Below, in pieces: positions 51,127 to 63,860 of a stretch of DNA of 64,000 bases. Both the position numbers and the translations under genes were made by a program. This DNA is from Liolophura sinensis (Eukaryota; Mollusca; Polyplacophora; Chitonida; Chitonidae). Location of the stretch: the NCBI RefSeq assembly GCF_032854445.1, contig NC_088300.1:52176984-52240983 (forward strand). The letters run 5' to 3'. The stretch's first letter is position 1, and the number at the start of each line of letters is the position of its first letter. The notes beneath the pieces are model-generated. The model saw nothing but the letters and a program-made list of their open reading frames with translations. It ran no database searches and was not told the origin of the DNA.

Positions 51127-52204
51127 CAGTCAAACCTGTACCTACGGCCACCTGTAATCAGCGTCCATCTGCCTTAAGTGGCCACTCTTTGCCGTGACCA
51201 AACAATTTTCCATGTTAAACGACCTGTAATATGCCGGCACCTGTCCAACGCGTCCAGCGGCCTATATATTTTGCCACCAAATTCTATATCAGCCTGTCCT
51301 GAGCGGCCGCGACTTTCAACAGTAATGATGATTGCCGCATCGGACATTCAAAAATTTCAAAATGGCGACCACCCGACTTCAATAGTTTTTGTAGTGATTA
51401 AAGGTTACAACCAGCCACTTTGTGATGACAAGTGAAGTGTGAACATTATTGGTCCATAGCAGTGAAGTCTATTGTACTTTAATCAGGCCTAGCTGGGTAT
51501 TGTCTGGACACCCCTGCACTGTGGCAGTGGATTAGCTCCATGCTGAGGTCCCTGCTGTGAATTGCCATAAACAGCGGGCAGACTCGGATATAATCTGACC
51601 TCCTGTGGTTCCTCCCATAAATGGTGTCTTTGACAAATAATCTGGCTTGCTTGGCCATTATCTTTGCAGACAAATGGTGTTGTGTTTTCATTTCGCGTGG
51701 CCAAAATATATTGCCTGTACCGGACACATGGAGAAATTGATCTTCCTTCTCTCGTAAATGTTGTTGTTGTTGTTTCACCGGTAATGGCAAATATGATTGA
51801 ACATTTCAGCAGTCTGCCATTTACAGTCAAAAAATTGGTTAGAATAGTCATTATACCTTTCTAGGGCTTGACAATGATGGGAAGAAAGTTCTCCTGTCAT
51901 GCGTGCCCTCGTCTGAAACTTTTTCTGTAATCGCCTGTTAAATGCATGAAGTCCACAGGTCTACCTCACAAAATTTGAAATTACTGAGTTATTATAGTAC
52001 TACAATTGTTATATTTCTATGAAATTTATGTAGCAGAACAGATTATGTATAAGCTTATTATGTAGGCCTACATGTGTAGGTTTCCTGAAACCTAATTCAT
52101 TTGTGATTTGGCTTGGTCTTCACAACCTGTCTTATGTGGCCAACTATCATATGCGGCCACCTTTTACGTGTCCCTTCAATGGTTGCATACAACAGGTTTG
52201 ACTG
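51127..52204 (-). mobile_element. Tigger/pogo-like DNA transposon, decayed
   Basis: Terminal inverted repeats CAGTCAAACCTGT at both ends (51127 and 52204), perfect over 13 bp, with TA on each side (51125-51126 and 52205-52206). This is the hallmark of pogo/Tigger members of the Tc1/mariner superfamily. Both ends carry subterminal GGCCACC motifs. Internal - strand frames (51479-51851) are short and shifted. The piece LSAKIMAKQARLFVKD vaguely resembles a CENP-B-type DNA-binding segment. Size 1078 bp suggests an internally deleted, non-autonomous copy. Orientation is inferred from that weak match. Confidence 0.85.
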
Positions 52205-52206
52205 TA

Positions 52207-54950
52207 CATGTTTTGGTCCTTACACTGTACAGCTGTATCTCAATAGTACAAATATGGGAAGGACATATACAATCTGTCAACCTTTTTTTCGATCTTTTCA
52301 GGAATATATCCAAATGTTCATCACAAATTTCAAACGTAATTAACAGCTCATTCCACAATTTAACAGATAACATCTTCAACGGGCCATGAAAAACTTTGTA
52401 TAACCAGTTTGTTGGCATTCACACAATTAGGAAGATCAATTATTGGGCAGTGACCCAAGGGGTCAAGCAGTGCTACAGATAATTTTCAGAGGTAGTGTCA
52501 TACTCCCTACGTTTCTTATGGAGGGAGTACTGGGTAAGCCTACTGCAGAACACATTTTTTGAAAATACTCAACACTTCACTACTTTGGGTCCACAGCAAT
52601 ACATCTGGGCAGTGTGTAGCTGATTGAGTGAAGGGGGTGTCCTATGTATAGGACTACATAGATCTACAGGTACAGAGATTCTTGTAGTTACATATAGGAC
52701 TACAAGTATATGAATGTACATGTTGATTGCCCAGAATTACGACTTCAACCGAAGTGCATGCTGTTTCTACTGTTGCTCGAGTACTGAAGTTTTTGTGGTT
52801 TTTCAGTAGTATCTTTCTTGCAAATCACCAATACATGTCGATTTTCATCTTTATTGTAAAACCATTCCTATTTATACATGCGCATGTACACAAATTAAAG
52901 ATACATCAGAAGAGAACAGAAGAGGTTGCAAGGGTCTGAAAAATATGTATACTAGTCACATGCTTTTTATGCCATTGATATCAATGGTTTGCAGTATTAA
53001 AGCACAAAGAACATGTAAATTTTTGTGTAGTAGGTAGACAGACAGGCCAGATTTACTTACAAATATTATTCAGTTGACAATATTACCTGCTAAGCTGAGA
53101 ACAAACTCACACTTTTAGCAATAAACTAAGGTACATGTACATGAAAGATGGCATTATTCACGATACATACATGTATAATTCACATACTTCTGTTATTTAG
53201 ACACAAATCATAGGATGTACAGAACAGTGCTGTTTGGCACATGACATGGTCATACATATACATGTATGTCAGCTAAGTGATGTCATCATGTCACAATGGG
53301 GCTTCTCAAATGTTTATTTTCTGAGGTGAGAATTATATTCGCCAGTTTGTGGTAAACCATGCATAAAATCAACCAGTACATGAACACCTTTTAACACAAT
53401 ACTCCAAGGTTGTGCCCTGATATCAAATGACGTCCAGCACGTTGCAAGTCTTCAATGTATTTCTTCTTCTGCTTACTGCCACAAGTTAAATCCAAAGATT
53501 CTAAGATCAGAAAGCAGTTGAATATACGTGTACATACAGGTGTGCATATACAATGTACATGGGCATATATACTATTTGACCTGGTTACAGACGTTATCAA
53601 GATGCACGTAACTGATTCAGGCATGATAAAGAGTTTACATGTACATGTATTGAACAACCATGCCAATTATCTGGCCGAGTTCTAAAAATATTCTCTGATT
53701 TTTTGCATCTGACCTTGAACTTCCAGTCTAACCACACAGCAGACCTACATCACCACATCTGCATATAAATATATACATACATACATGAGCTAAGACTTTA
53801 ACATTATTCATAATCTTTCACAAATACATAAAAAATGGGCCAGAACAAAAAAGCGGTTAATTTTAATGGGCTTGAAATTTAGCTTAAAAAATCACACTGG
53901 CGTCTATCTTTTCACAATGAAAAAAAAAAGTCCCAAAAGTAAAGTTTTTTGTATTGCCTAGATGTTTCCAGCTGAATTCTGGCACTTAAAAATGTACAAA
54001 CAAGGGCAGGTGGAAGTAATAACATTGTGCAAGTGGTATTGAAGACATCAGACTGCAGTGGAGCTCTGTTGATTACGCTGGTAAAGTGCAGGTAATGCAG
54101 GTCAGCTAACTCTCTGTGACCAGTCCTGTTTATTTTGTACTAAACTCAACAGCTGTTTGTCGTCCTTGAAAACAAGGGAGTATGGCAGGGTTAAATCCAT
54201 GCCAGCATCAACACCCTAACACTACTCTCAAGGTTCACAAGTACCCACAGCTCTGGAGGAAATCACTCTAAGTACATGGACATATGCACTCCGAGGATAA
54301 AATTCAAAAGGGTATCGACCATGGTCACAAAACCACTATATTTTTTTCTGCTGTGAAAGTTAACTGAACACAAGTAGGAAATTAGTAGGTTTTATTCTGC
54401 TGTGAAAATCATGTCAACTTAAGCAGAGAATTATCAAGTTTGTGTATGCTATAAACAGTGTGACCGTAAGATAACATGATTAGCACAAACATGTATACTG
54501 TATCTATTCATGTCATGAATATCTCCATGCTGTTTGATATGTGTAAGTACATACACATTTGTTTGGATGTTTGGTTTAAAACAAAACAAGGCCATCATAT
54601 GGTATAGCAGCCAACTACATGTACATGTTCATATAGCAATAGAAAATGCTTCATGTCAAAAATGTACATGTATGCTAAACAATTCAAGTAAATAAGTGAG
54701 TGAACAAAGTAGAGGACTGTATAGTATATCTACATGTACACTGCAACACAGCTGTTCAAATCTTTAATAAACCTATTTCCTATATATTAGCTCTTAACCT
54801 TATTAATTTCTCTGTTATCAGATGATACAATCCGACAACTGTCTCCAAGGAATAAAGCTGGCTTTTTCTAACTGATTTTATCCAATATACATGAAGTGGT
54901 GAATTTATGTGTAGGCGATATTAAACCCATTGAGATCATCAATAATGATA
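52207..54950. other. No recognised feature
   Basis: AT-rich sequence rich in ACATGTACATGTA motifs. No exon or element supported on either strand. Confidence 0.5.
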
Positions 54951-54956
54951 AACTAT

Positions 54957-54991
54957 AATATATAACTATAAATATAATATATATATATATA
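54957..54991. repeat. (AT)n microsatellite
   Basis: TATAACTATAAATATAATATATATATATAT type low-complexity stretch. Confidence 0.85.
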
Positions 54992-56100
54992 CACATATCT
55001 ACATGCACAGACTTCTTTTCACAAATTCACATGTACTGTAAACTACAAGCTAACATTCTATTGCACAATACATGTACATGCAATAAGCCCAGGAACACTG
55101 CAGCCTATTCATCAAATAATAACTGTAGCCAACTCATCAAATAATAACTGCTCCCTTAGGCAAACAAGAAGCACTTTGTGTGTGTTTTGTTAAGTATTTC
55201 AAACCCACCAGCAAGTTGGTCAAGTGGAGTGTGGTCCATGTTAGGGCCACATGAGAAGAGTTTTGACACCTCATATTGCTTCTACACAACAGTTAACACA
55301 CATCAGCATTATGTTTTACCCAGCCACACATACAAAATACCTCTCAACACTGCACATATATCAAACTTTATCTGGTATACAAACACATGGGCTAATGTAG
55401 ACAATGGAACCTAGACCAAATCTTAACCACATCTAAAAATACTGGTAAAGCTTCCAGATGTACATAATGCAACATGTCAGAAATACTTATGCTGCACTTA
55501 TCACTTCATATACTGTCATTATGTTCACACCAATGGTACATACATGCATGTACCTTAAATTTGTACAAATATGTGGCACATTCTGAATTTAAATAAAAAT
55601 TTATTTACCATGTGTAAAACATATACGTCTGAAAATCTGGGAGTTTGGTGCAGTAAAACGTCTAAAAAATTATCATTCATTCCTAAGTGATATAAACACC
55701 AACAAAACATGGATAAAATATTTACAGCACAATAGCCATGTAACAATTATATGCACATGTACATGTAACTTCAAGCGTGTACATGCCATCAAAACAAGCA
55801 CAGCATTTCACTTATACTTTCAAGCCACATAAAATTTAACCATCAGTGCTCATCACAGCTTTCATACAACATGATAATGATTAGAATTACAATGTTTTCT
55901 ATGCAAGCCAAAACAAACCATCCCTTGAGTCACCACGCCATTATCATTCCCTTTAAATTCTTCCTCTCTCAATTCTCTAAAACATACACTTGTACAACTG
56001 ACAGTGAGCATTTTACAGGCGTAAACAATAAGTTACACCCAGATGTCATGGCTTCCATTTGGCATATTACCACAGTGTCACATAACTGATGAAATGTCTT

Positions 56101-57290
56101 GTCATGAGCAGAGATGGTGAGGATTAATAGAGTGTTAAGCACATGATAATATCATGTTGTGTTTTGTAACGATCACATGCAGAGATGGTGAGGATCAACA
56201 GTGTTAAGCTCTTGACAATATCATATTGTGTTTTGTAATGATCACATGTAGAGATGGTGAGGATCAATAGAGTGTTAAGCTCACAACAATATCATGCTCA
56301 CTGCTGTGTTTTGTCCTGACCACATGCAGAGATGATGAGGATCAATAGAGTGTTAAGCTCATGACAATATCATGTTGTGTTTTGTAATGATCACATGCAG
56401 AGATGGTGAGGATCAATAGAGTGTTAAGCTCATGACAATATCATGTTCACTGCTGTGTTTTGTCCTGACCACATGTAGAGATGGTGAGGATCAATAGAGT
56501 GTTAAGCTCATGACAATATCATGTGGTGTTTTGTCCGGACCACATGCAGAGATAGTGAGGATCAGTTGAGTGTAACGCTCATGACAATATCATGCTGCGT
56601 TTTGTCCTGACCACATGCAGAGATGGTGAGGATCAGTTGAGTGTAACGCTCATGACAATATCATGCTGCGTTTTGTCCTAAGCACATGCAGAGATGGTGA
56701 GGATCAGTTGAGTGTAATGCTCATGACAATATCATGCTGCGTTTTGTCCTAAGCACATGCAGAGATGGTGAGGATCAGTTGAGTGTAATGCTCATGACAA
56801 TATCATGCTGCGTTTTGTCCTGACCACATGCAGAGATGGTGAGGATCAGTTGAGCGTAACATTCACAACAATATCATGTTGTGTCTTGTCATGAGAACAT
56901 GCAGAGATGGTGAGGATCAGTTGAGTGTAATGCTCATGACAATATCATGCTGCGTTTTGTCCTAAGCACATGCAGAGATGGTGAGGATCAGTTGAGTGTA
57001 ATGCTCATGACAATATCATGCTGCGTTTTGTCCTAAGCACATGCAGAGATGGTGAGGATCAGTTGAGTGTAATGCTCATGACAATATCATGCTGCGTTTT
57101 GTCCTAAGCACATGCAGAGATAGTGAGGATCAGTTGAGTGTAATGCTCATGACAATATCATGCTGCGTTTTGTCCTGACCACATGCAGAGATGGTGAGGA
57201 TCAGTTGAGCGTAACATTCACAACAATATCATGTTGTGTCTTGTCATGAGAACAGGTAGAGATGATGAGGATCAGCAGAGTGTTTTATGG
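56101..57290 (+). repeat. 71-bp minisatellite (B) with higher-order structure
   Basis: About sixteen units containing GAGATGGTGAGGATCAGTTG, AGTGTAATGCTCATGACAAT and ATCATGCTGCGTTTTGTCC. The GAGATGG landmark recurs at 56691, 56762 and 56833. Some early units have an extra CACTGCTG. The distinctive GAGCGTAACATTCACAACA unit occurs at 56852 and 57207, 355 bp or five units apart, so a five-unit block has been duplicated. Confidence 0.95.
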
Positions 57291-60149
57291 TGAGGACAGG
57301 TCTTGTGCTGGTTATGATCTTGATGGGAGGATACTGTATCTCTTCACTGGTGTAAATCGTAGGGTTTAGCAAGGTGTTACTGTAGGTCATGATAATATTT
57401 CACCAGGTTTAATGGCAAATACCCTGTTCACATGGGCAAAATTTAATCTGGATCGAATCTGAGAGGGTTTAAATCGAAACCAGTTGAAAAACCGTTATCG
57501 GGTGCATGGTGTTACTGTATGTCAAGATAATATTTCATTAGGTTTAACAACATATAAAGCCACACTGACTATATTTCAGTCATACTGTGGTGAAAGGTTC
57601 AATTCATGTTCAAGAACTGAACTGGAGCAGACAAGCTCAGTGCTAAATGGCTGTAGAAAGAGGGAAGTTCAAATAGTAAACTGATTCAACAAGGGAATCT
57701 TTAATGCTGTGATGATGTGGTTACAGTTGGTCATGGTGTAAATATGGAGCAATCAGTGATCCATCACCCACATCCTCCATCATGACACTTCCTTAACACA
57801 AGCAGGAAGGCTTCCAAACCTCCAGGAAGAATCGTGCTTTCAGCAGTTCCTGGTCAGTTTTCACAAATGACTATATCTGACGTCATCCACAAATTTCTGG
57901 CGCTCTTTCTTTCAGCCCATTCTAGCAAACGGATTTTTAAAACCTGACAGACGTGGATGATGACTTTCCAACGAAAATTACTGATTTCATCTAACATTTA
58001 ATACTAGCTACTTTAAAAACTAGCTCAAAATTTAAATATTAACGTATGATATTGGTCATTTTACTATTCATCATCACACCACATCAGGAAATAGACTTGT
58101 GTTCATGTATTCACAGCTTGTCAAACAGCATCCTGATCGAACATAAAAAGATCACCTATTCATCATCAAAGACACAAAATACCTATTGTCAAAGATGGAA
58201 AGAAGTGAAAGATCTTTATTTGAAAACCGACACATGAGAATCAGAGGCAGCTATCACGGGAGACACACCTACAATGTACATGTATGAGTTCCCTCCCTGT
58301 ACATGACAAAAATCCTTTTATTCTTGGAATAACTGGGACATTGACACAGGTTTGTGTCCCTCATCTTAAACAATGCCCAAAACAGAACAATACATGGATG
58401 ACAGCTCATTTGTCCTTAATTGCACAAGGAATGATCGCTGTCTACATGTGCCAAATGACAAGTTATCAGAGGCAAGTGATATGTACATTGAAGAGCACAG
58501 AGGAATCTTTAAGCAACAAAGGTACAAAGCAAATCATAAGCAGAAACAAAGCCAAAGAGCCCACATAAAATGGGTGTGGCGTGAAAAATGATCATATCAT
58601 ACAGATAATCTCTTGTCAAAATGATGCATCTTTTGTGAAGGATTTTTTTGGGCTATTGTTACAGGTAGGAGAGTAGTAATCATATCAGATGTGTCAAGCT
58701 CAAAGCTCACAGAATGTCTACCTTTTAAGCGTATGATGCCATCTCATATAGCTATGAATTGGCCTGCGCTTCAGTTGATCAGAATAATAGCCAGCCATCA
58801 GATTATAGACAGCTGAAACACAGCTACTTTTTTTTGACATATGAACAGGTGTGATTTGCCTCCTAAATCTTACAAAAAATTATCTGCCAGACAAAAGGAT
58901 CACATCCACATTAAAGGGTATAAACGATCTATATTACTTATTGTATACTAAAGATTGTAGGCGTGGATCTTTTTTTTTTTTTAACGTTTATTTCTTCTCT
59001 TCCCATTTACCACATACATCACAACGTCTGTGTCATTTTTCAGATCTATACAAATTGATTTTAAAGATCCCATATGTTCATTACTAAAGGTTACAACTAT
59101 TCACTATTTCAACAATGCAATGATTTGGGTAATGATGCCAATGATTATTTCTGTTGCTATGGAAACTGTAGGGCCACACAGCTTTAACACACATATACAC
59201 TTTTCACTTCTGTGGCTCTCTGATACATGTATTACAAAGTAAGACCAAAGGATTTTCAATAATTCTTTGATGGCATGCCAATGACTTCCTGTATACATTG
59301 ACAGCCTACTCAAGCTGGTACCCAGCACACATGGCACAACTGATCTATGATCACCTAGCAACAAGCAGAGAACAACTGTACCTCTAACCTGTAATCTTAT
59401 CCAATACTAATCAATTGATACTCACAACTTGCTAGAATTTATCCCTTCAGAGCTTGGCCAAACACAGCTCACAAACCAAGACGCTTGCACAAGCATCTAC
59501 AAATTTTTTCTCTCATTTTTTGTCTTTTTTTTTTACACATACAAATCCTGTCGTTAGATGTGTGGACACTCACAGAGATGTTCTCAAGTTTTCTGTTCCA
59601 CTTTCCAATTCATTACGGAGTAAAGCGGAACTCCTGTACATAACTTACCAGACTTATCTACGTGCTGCTAGTTCGTATGTACTAAGGCAGACACTATGAT
59701 ACATGTATACAGAGCATTGACTGTCATTACCCATATGAGTTTCTGTATTTGGATGCACAGAAGGAAAGTTCTAATGATGTACATGTACCTCATGTCTCAA
59801 GTCAGGCTTGCTGGCTTGTATCTGACCCAGCTAAACCCCAGCCAGGTTTTCAGAAGCTTTCTGATATAGCTGCAGTAGATGATATTAGCATTAGTACATA
59901 AAAAAGTTAGCTACTGGCATGCAGGTCTCACACTATGAGGCCAAACACACCTGTAGTATCAAGGCAAAGTTCACCTGAGCAGGGCAGAGGTCAGCTAGTG
60001 AGTCTACACATTTTATGCAATTTAGTCTACAGACATAGGCCGGCATTGAAAAAGGGATGCATAAGAGGTGCTCTAATATTTAGTCAGGTGAGAAGGTCAG
60101 ATAATGTGAATGGTGCCAGACAGTACACCAATCCATAGGCTATTGGCAC
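57291..60149. other. No recognised feature
   Basis: No exon, mobile element or array supported. The frames at 58284-58568 and 59454-59699 have no recognisable motif. Confidence 0.5.
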
Positions 60150-60565
60150 AGCCCTTTACTGACGAAACAACCACTGACTGACTTACTGAAGAGACAACCA
60201 TGGACTCACTGAGTAGACAACAACTGACTTACTGGGAACAACAGTGAGCAACTGACTTACTGAAGAGATAACTATTGGCTTACTGAGGAAACAACCACCG
60301 CCAATGAGGAGACAACCATGGAACTATTCAGCAGACAATCAGACTAATACTGAAGAAGTAACCACTGACTTAACACAAAAGACAACCACAGACCTATTGA
60401 AGAGATAACCACTGATTTGCTGGGGAGACAACCACTGGCTTAATGAAGAGACAACCATGGACTCATTGAAGAAAGAGCCATGGACATACAGGCATGACTT
60501 GTTTAAGAGACAACTACTGATTTGTTAAACAGGCAGCCAGATAATATAAAAAATTATCTGCTGAA
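60150..60565 (+). repeat. Degenerate tandem repeat, about 30 bp
   Basis: About fourteen diverged units around GAAGAGACAACCACTGACTT with ACTG. Unit length varies, so this looks like an old, non-homogenised array. Confidence 0.8.
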
Positions 60566-61972
60566 GAGACAATTACTGCCTGCCACATAGTACTTATACA
60601 TGTACAAATAAAATCACAAATAGGTGTATGAAAACAACTTGATACCTGGCCATTCGTTTACTTTTACACCTACAACAATCACCTGTTGATAAGACTGCCA
60701 AAAGTACAGGAAGAGCATCAGGATGTGCACACCAGATGTATGCATATTAACAGACAATTCATTACTAGAGCTACTTCTATTAAAACTAAACATTAAAGGT
60801 CCCATAAGCAATGACAGTAGGAGAATTCTACAATATTTCCTATCCTAGGCATGGTTTGAACCCACACTTTGTGTGTTATAGGGAGTAAAAGGCAAACATC
60901 TCTAACCACTAAAACAAGACCCACTCCCGTGATTCATGGTAAAGAAATACTGCCATAAATATACAGTGCATCTAAATGCACTTATGTACAAGCTTTTTTG
61001 GTCCAGTTTGCAAAGTGAAATGTCATGTGGGTGCAGATGTTAACACTGCCTGCACCTGTGCAGCCTGATTTCCTGCAGTGATTAGCCTCATTATTACAGG
61101 TTAGTGAGTACAAGTACACCAGCTCATGTCATTACACACTCACATGGCTCATTAAGTCGGAAAAATACATGTGTATCTATATCCAGTTTAATTCTGTCCT
61201 CAACTGAATTTAAACCTTCCTTTCTGAGAGTGAAGTTCAGCCTGGGGAGAGGAGCTTGTCTTCGCCATGCACACTGCTAACTTCCGGCTTCGGTGATAAT
61301 CCCTTAGACAAAGATACATACAAGCTGTAGCCTATGCAGCAAATTCCTCAAACAATGCTGTGAAGTGTGGTCGTGGGTGCTCTCTGGCCTCAGATGAGAA
61401 TGTGTATTACAGCCAACCAAGAAGGGGCATTCCAGTTTTTTTTTGTTGTTGTTGTTTGAATGCAAGGGCCAGTGAAGGCCCTTCAGTGCTAACTGAAACC
61501 AAAAGCTAAGACAAACAAACTCAGGGCCCAACAGCGCATTATGCTGTCCACATACCTCCACAAGTTGATTACACTTAATATTGACGGACAAGCAGAGTTC
61601 AGGTAAATATCCACATCTCTCACCTTCACTGGTGTATCAAAACACGGCTCTGTACTCAGCCAGGTCTACCTGATCTTAACCCTGAACACAGCCAGCAACC
61701 AACACCTTCTCAGCCCTGCGTTTAGGCATGTATTCCCTATACCACATGACAACATACACATCTCAGTACAGAGCGACACGATTTACGACAAGCATCAAAC
61801 TTAGTTAGGGCACTGATGCAGTGTTTAGGAAATGCAGAAAACATGACAAAAAGACATAATTTCAGTTTTCAACGCAGAAAACAGGACAGTGAACTAAAGC
61901 ATTATGTACATGTACATGATGTTACATTGACAAGACATGCAGCCAACAAATGACAATTCCTACCCATCTGAT

Positions 61973-62103
61973 TTATTTATTTATTTATTTGATTGGTGTT
62001 TTAGGTTGTACTCAAGAATATTTCACTTATACAACGGTGGCCAGCATTACAGTGGGAGGAAACCGGGCAGAGCCTGGGGAAACTCACGACCATCCGCAGG
62101 TTT
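61973..62103 (-). mobile_element. 5'-truncated SINE
   Basis: Only the 3' 131 bp of the main family remain, from TTTATTTATTTGATTGGTGT to ACGACCATCCGCAGG. CTACCCATCTGAT flanks both sides (61960-61972 and 62104-62116), so the truncation happened at insertion. Confidence 0.95.
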
Positions 62104-62116
62104 CTACCCATCTGAT

Positions 62117-63402
62117 AAAACACTCATAAACACGTATCGAGTAAGAAAATCACTTTCAAAAAAATAATGTTGCTCAACTACAATACAGAACATACAGAAA
62201 AAAAAAATAGAAACACAAGTAATCTAAACCAACTCTTTAACATTACAATACAAAAGCACAAGAGCTGAAAACTAAGACAATTCAATCTGTAAAAAACAAG
62301 TTATATTCAAATGTAAGATTCAGTCAACAAAACGTACATGTATCTAATTTTACGCCTGCTAAAACCTTAAGCATCAGCACCTGCATCTTTGTGTCGAAGT
62401 ATATGTATTTCATTTATTGAAATCTGCCACAGGTCATATACACAGAAATTTATTAATGCAACAACTTTGTCAAAAAAGAAAGCTGTCCAGGACTTTACAG
62501 AGAGAGTAATTCAAATAAAGCAAAACCAATACAATAGAGGAATTTATAGGAAAAGGTTTCATCTAGTTTTTATAACCTTTTGTATTCTAATACACATTTA
62601 CCGCACAGCCTAGTAAACTCTAGTCCCTAATAAGCAATTCACACGGTAGTACAGGTACATGTATGTTCCCAGGCAGCTCATCTGTGATAAACTTGCTTGC
62701 CTTGCCAAATTGAGATTGACAGCTATGGTATTTAACAGGTATGACGTTCTGAAATCATTAATGCATTTGATTACTTGTAAGTTACAAATATGTGTCAGAT
62801 TTACACAACATGATGCCAGATTCACACAAAAACTGTCTAGTTGTGACCAGTGTGGTGTGACACACTGCTTACATATGTGCTTTATAACATACAAGTGTCA
62901 TAGCATTTACATTTTCAAGGCTGGAAATTTCAGCCTCATTATTTTGTCATGTTCCACGTACATGTTTGATATTTTGGGCGCTTCCGAGTGATGATCTCTA
63001 CAAAACATAAAGTCATCCGACATAATGAAACAACTTGGAACAACATGTAGGTGAAGATACTACTTTAACAGATGTCTGAAATTTTCTGCCAGCCAGAAGT
63101 TTCTCTTCTAAAGTTACCACCACCCCACCCACCATCACTACAAAAAAAACAACAAAAATAAAAAAATGTACACAGCGCATCTGAATACACACTAATATAA
63201 ATCGAAATCAAATCGAAAGTAAAAAGGTTAATGTAAACCATAAAATGTTTTTCGGATTTGTCTACCTAAACCAAGCACACACATGTAACATGCTACTCTG
63301 TATAGATCTGTACAATACGAGACAATTACAATGAACTCTTAGCATGTTCAGAACATACACGTAATTAGTTTATCTTGGATTCACTACACCACGGTTTGAT
63401 AT
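62117..63402. other. No recognised feature
   Basis: AT-rich sequence with no supported exon or element. Confidence 0.5.
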
Positions 63403-63618
63403 TCAAATGGGATCCCAAAGAGACAGCCATGTTCTCGTTCTAGTATGACCACTATCTCTAGAGGTAGACATTATCACAATATCATACTCAGGTTCATGAA
63501 GGTACGGTAAATGACTTAAAATTTTGTCCATCACTAAGTTGTACGTTTTCTCAATTTGGACAGTTTTATCGATCTTTGAAAGGTATTCTGAGATTTGCTT
63601 GGAAGGTAAGGTGATACC
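63403..63618 (-). CDS. Unrecognised protein-like open frame, possible terminal exon
   Basis: 71 codons on the - strand ending in TGA at 63403, starting just after a TAG. Composition looks like real protein: SEYLSKIDKTVQIEKTYNLV, MDKILSHLPYLHEPEYDIVI and MSTSRDSGHTRTRTWLSLWD. An AG acceptor is possible before CAAATCTC near 63602, with a weak pyrimidine tract. The first Met is at 63531. I do not recognise the family. It could be the last exon of another gene or part of a transposon. It does not match UMPS. Confidence 0.35.
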   Translation of the reverse strand, partial: GITLPSKQISEYLSKIDKTVQIEKTYNLVMDKILSHLPYLHEPEYDIVIMSTSRDSGHTRTRTWLSLWDPI

Positions 63619-63860
63619 CTACTAGAAAATAGCTTGACCACCAAGAGTACATTTAATATTTTACAGCATTTATTTGCCTCTAAAATACAACTTTTAGGCC
63701 AAAGTTTTAGATTATTTAACGTATTCCATGATTAGTCTTGGGTTCATTTCAGTGTATCACAAGTCCTACACATCCATATGTATATGTGCATGAATTTAGA
63801 TCTGTGATCGATGATCTGTATCAATTCTAAACAATATTATTGGATAGTACATTTGTCGGC

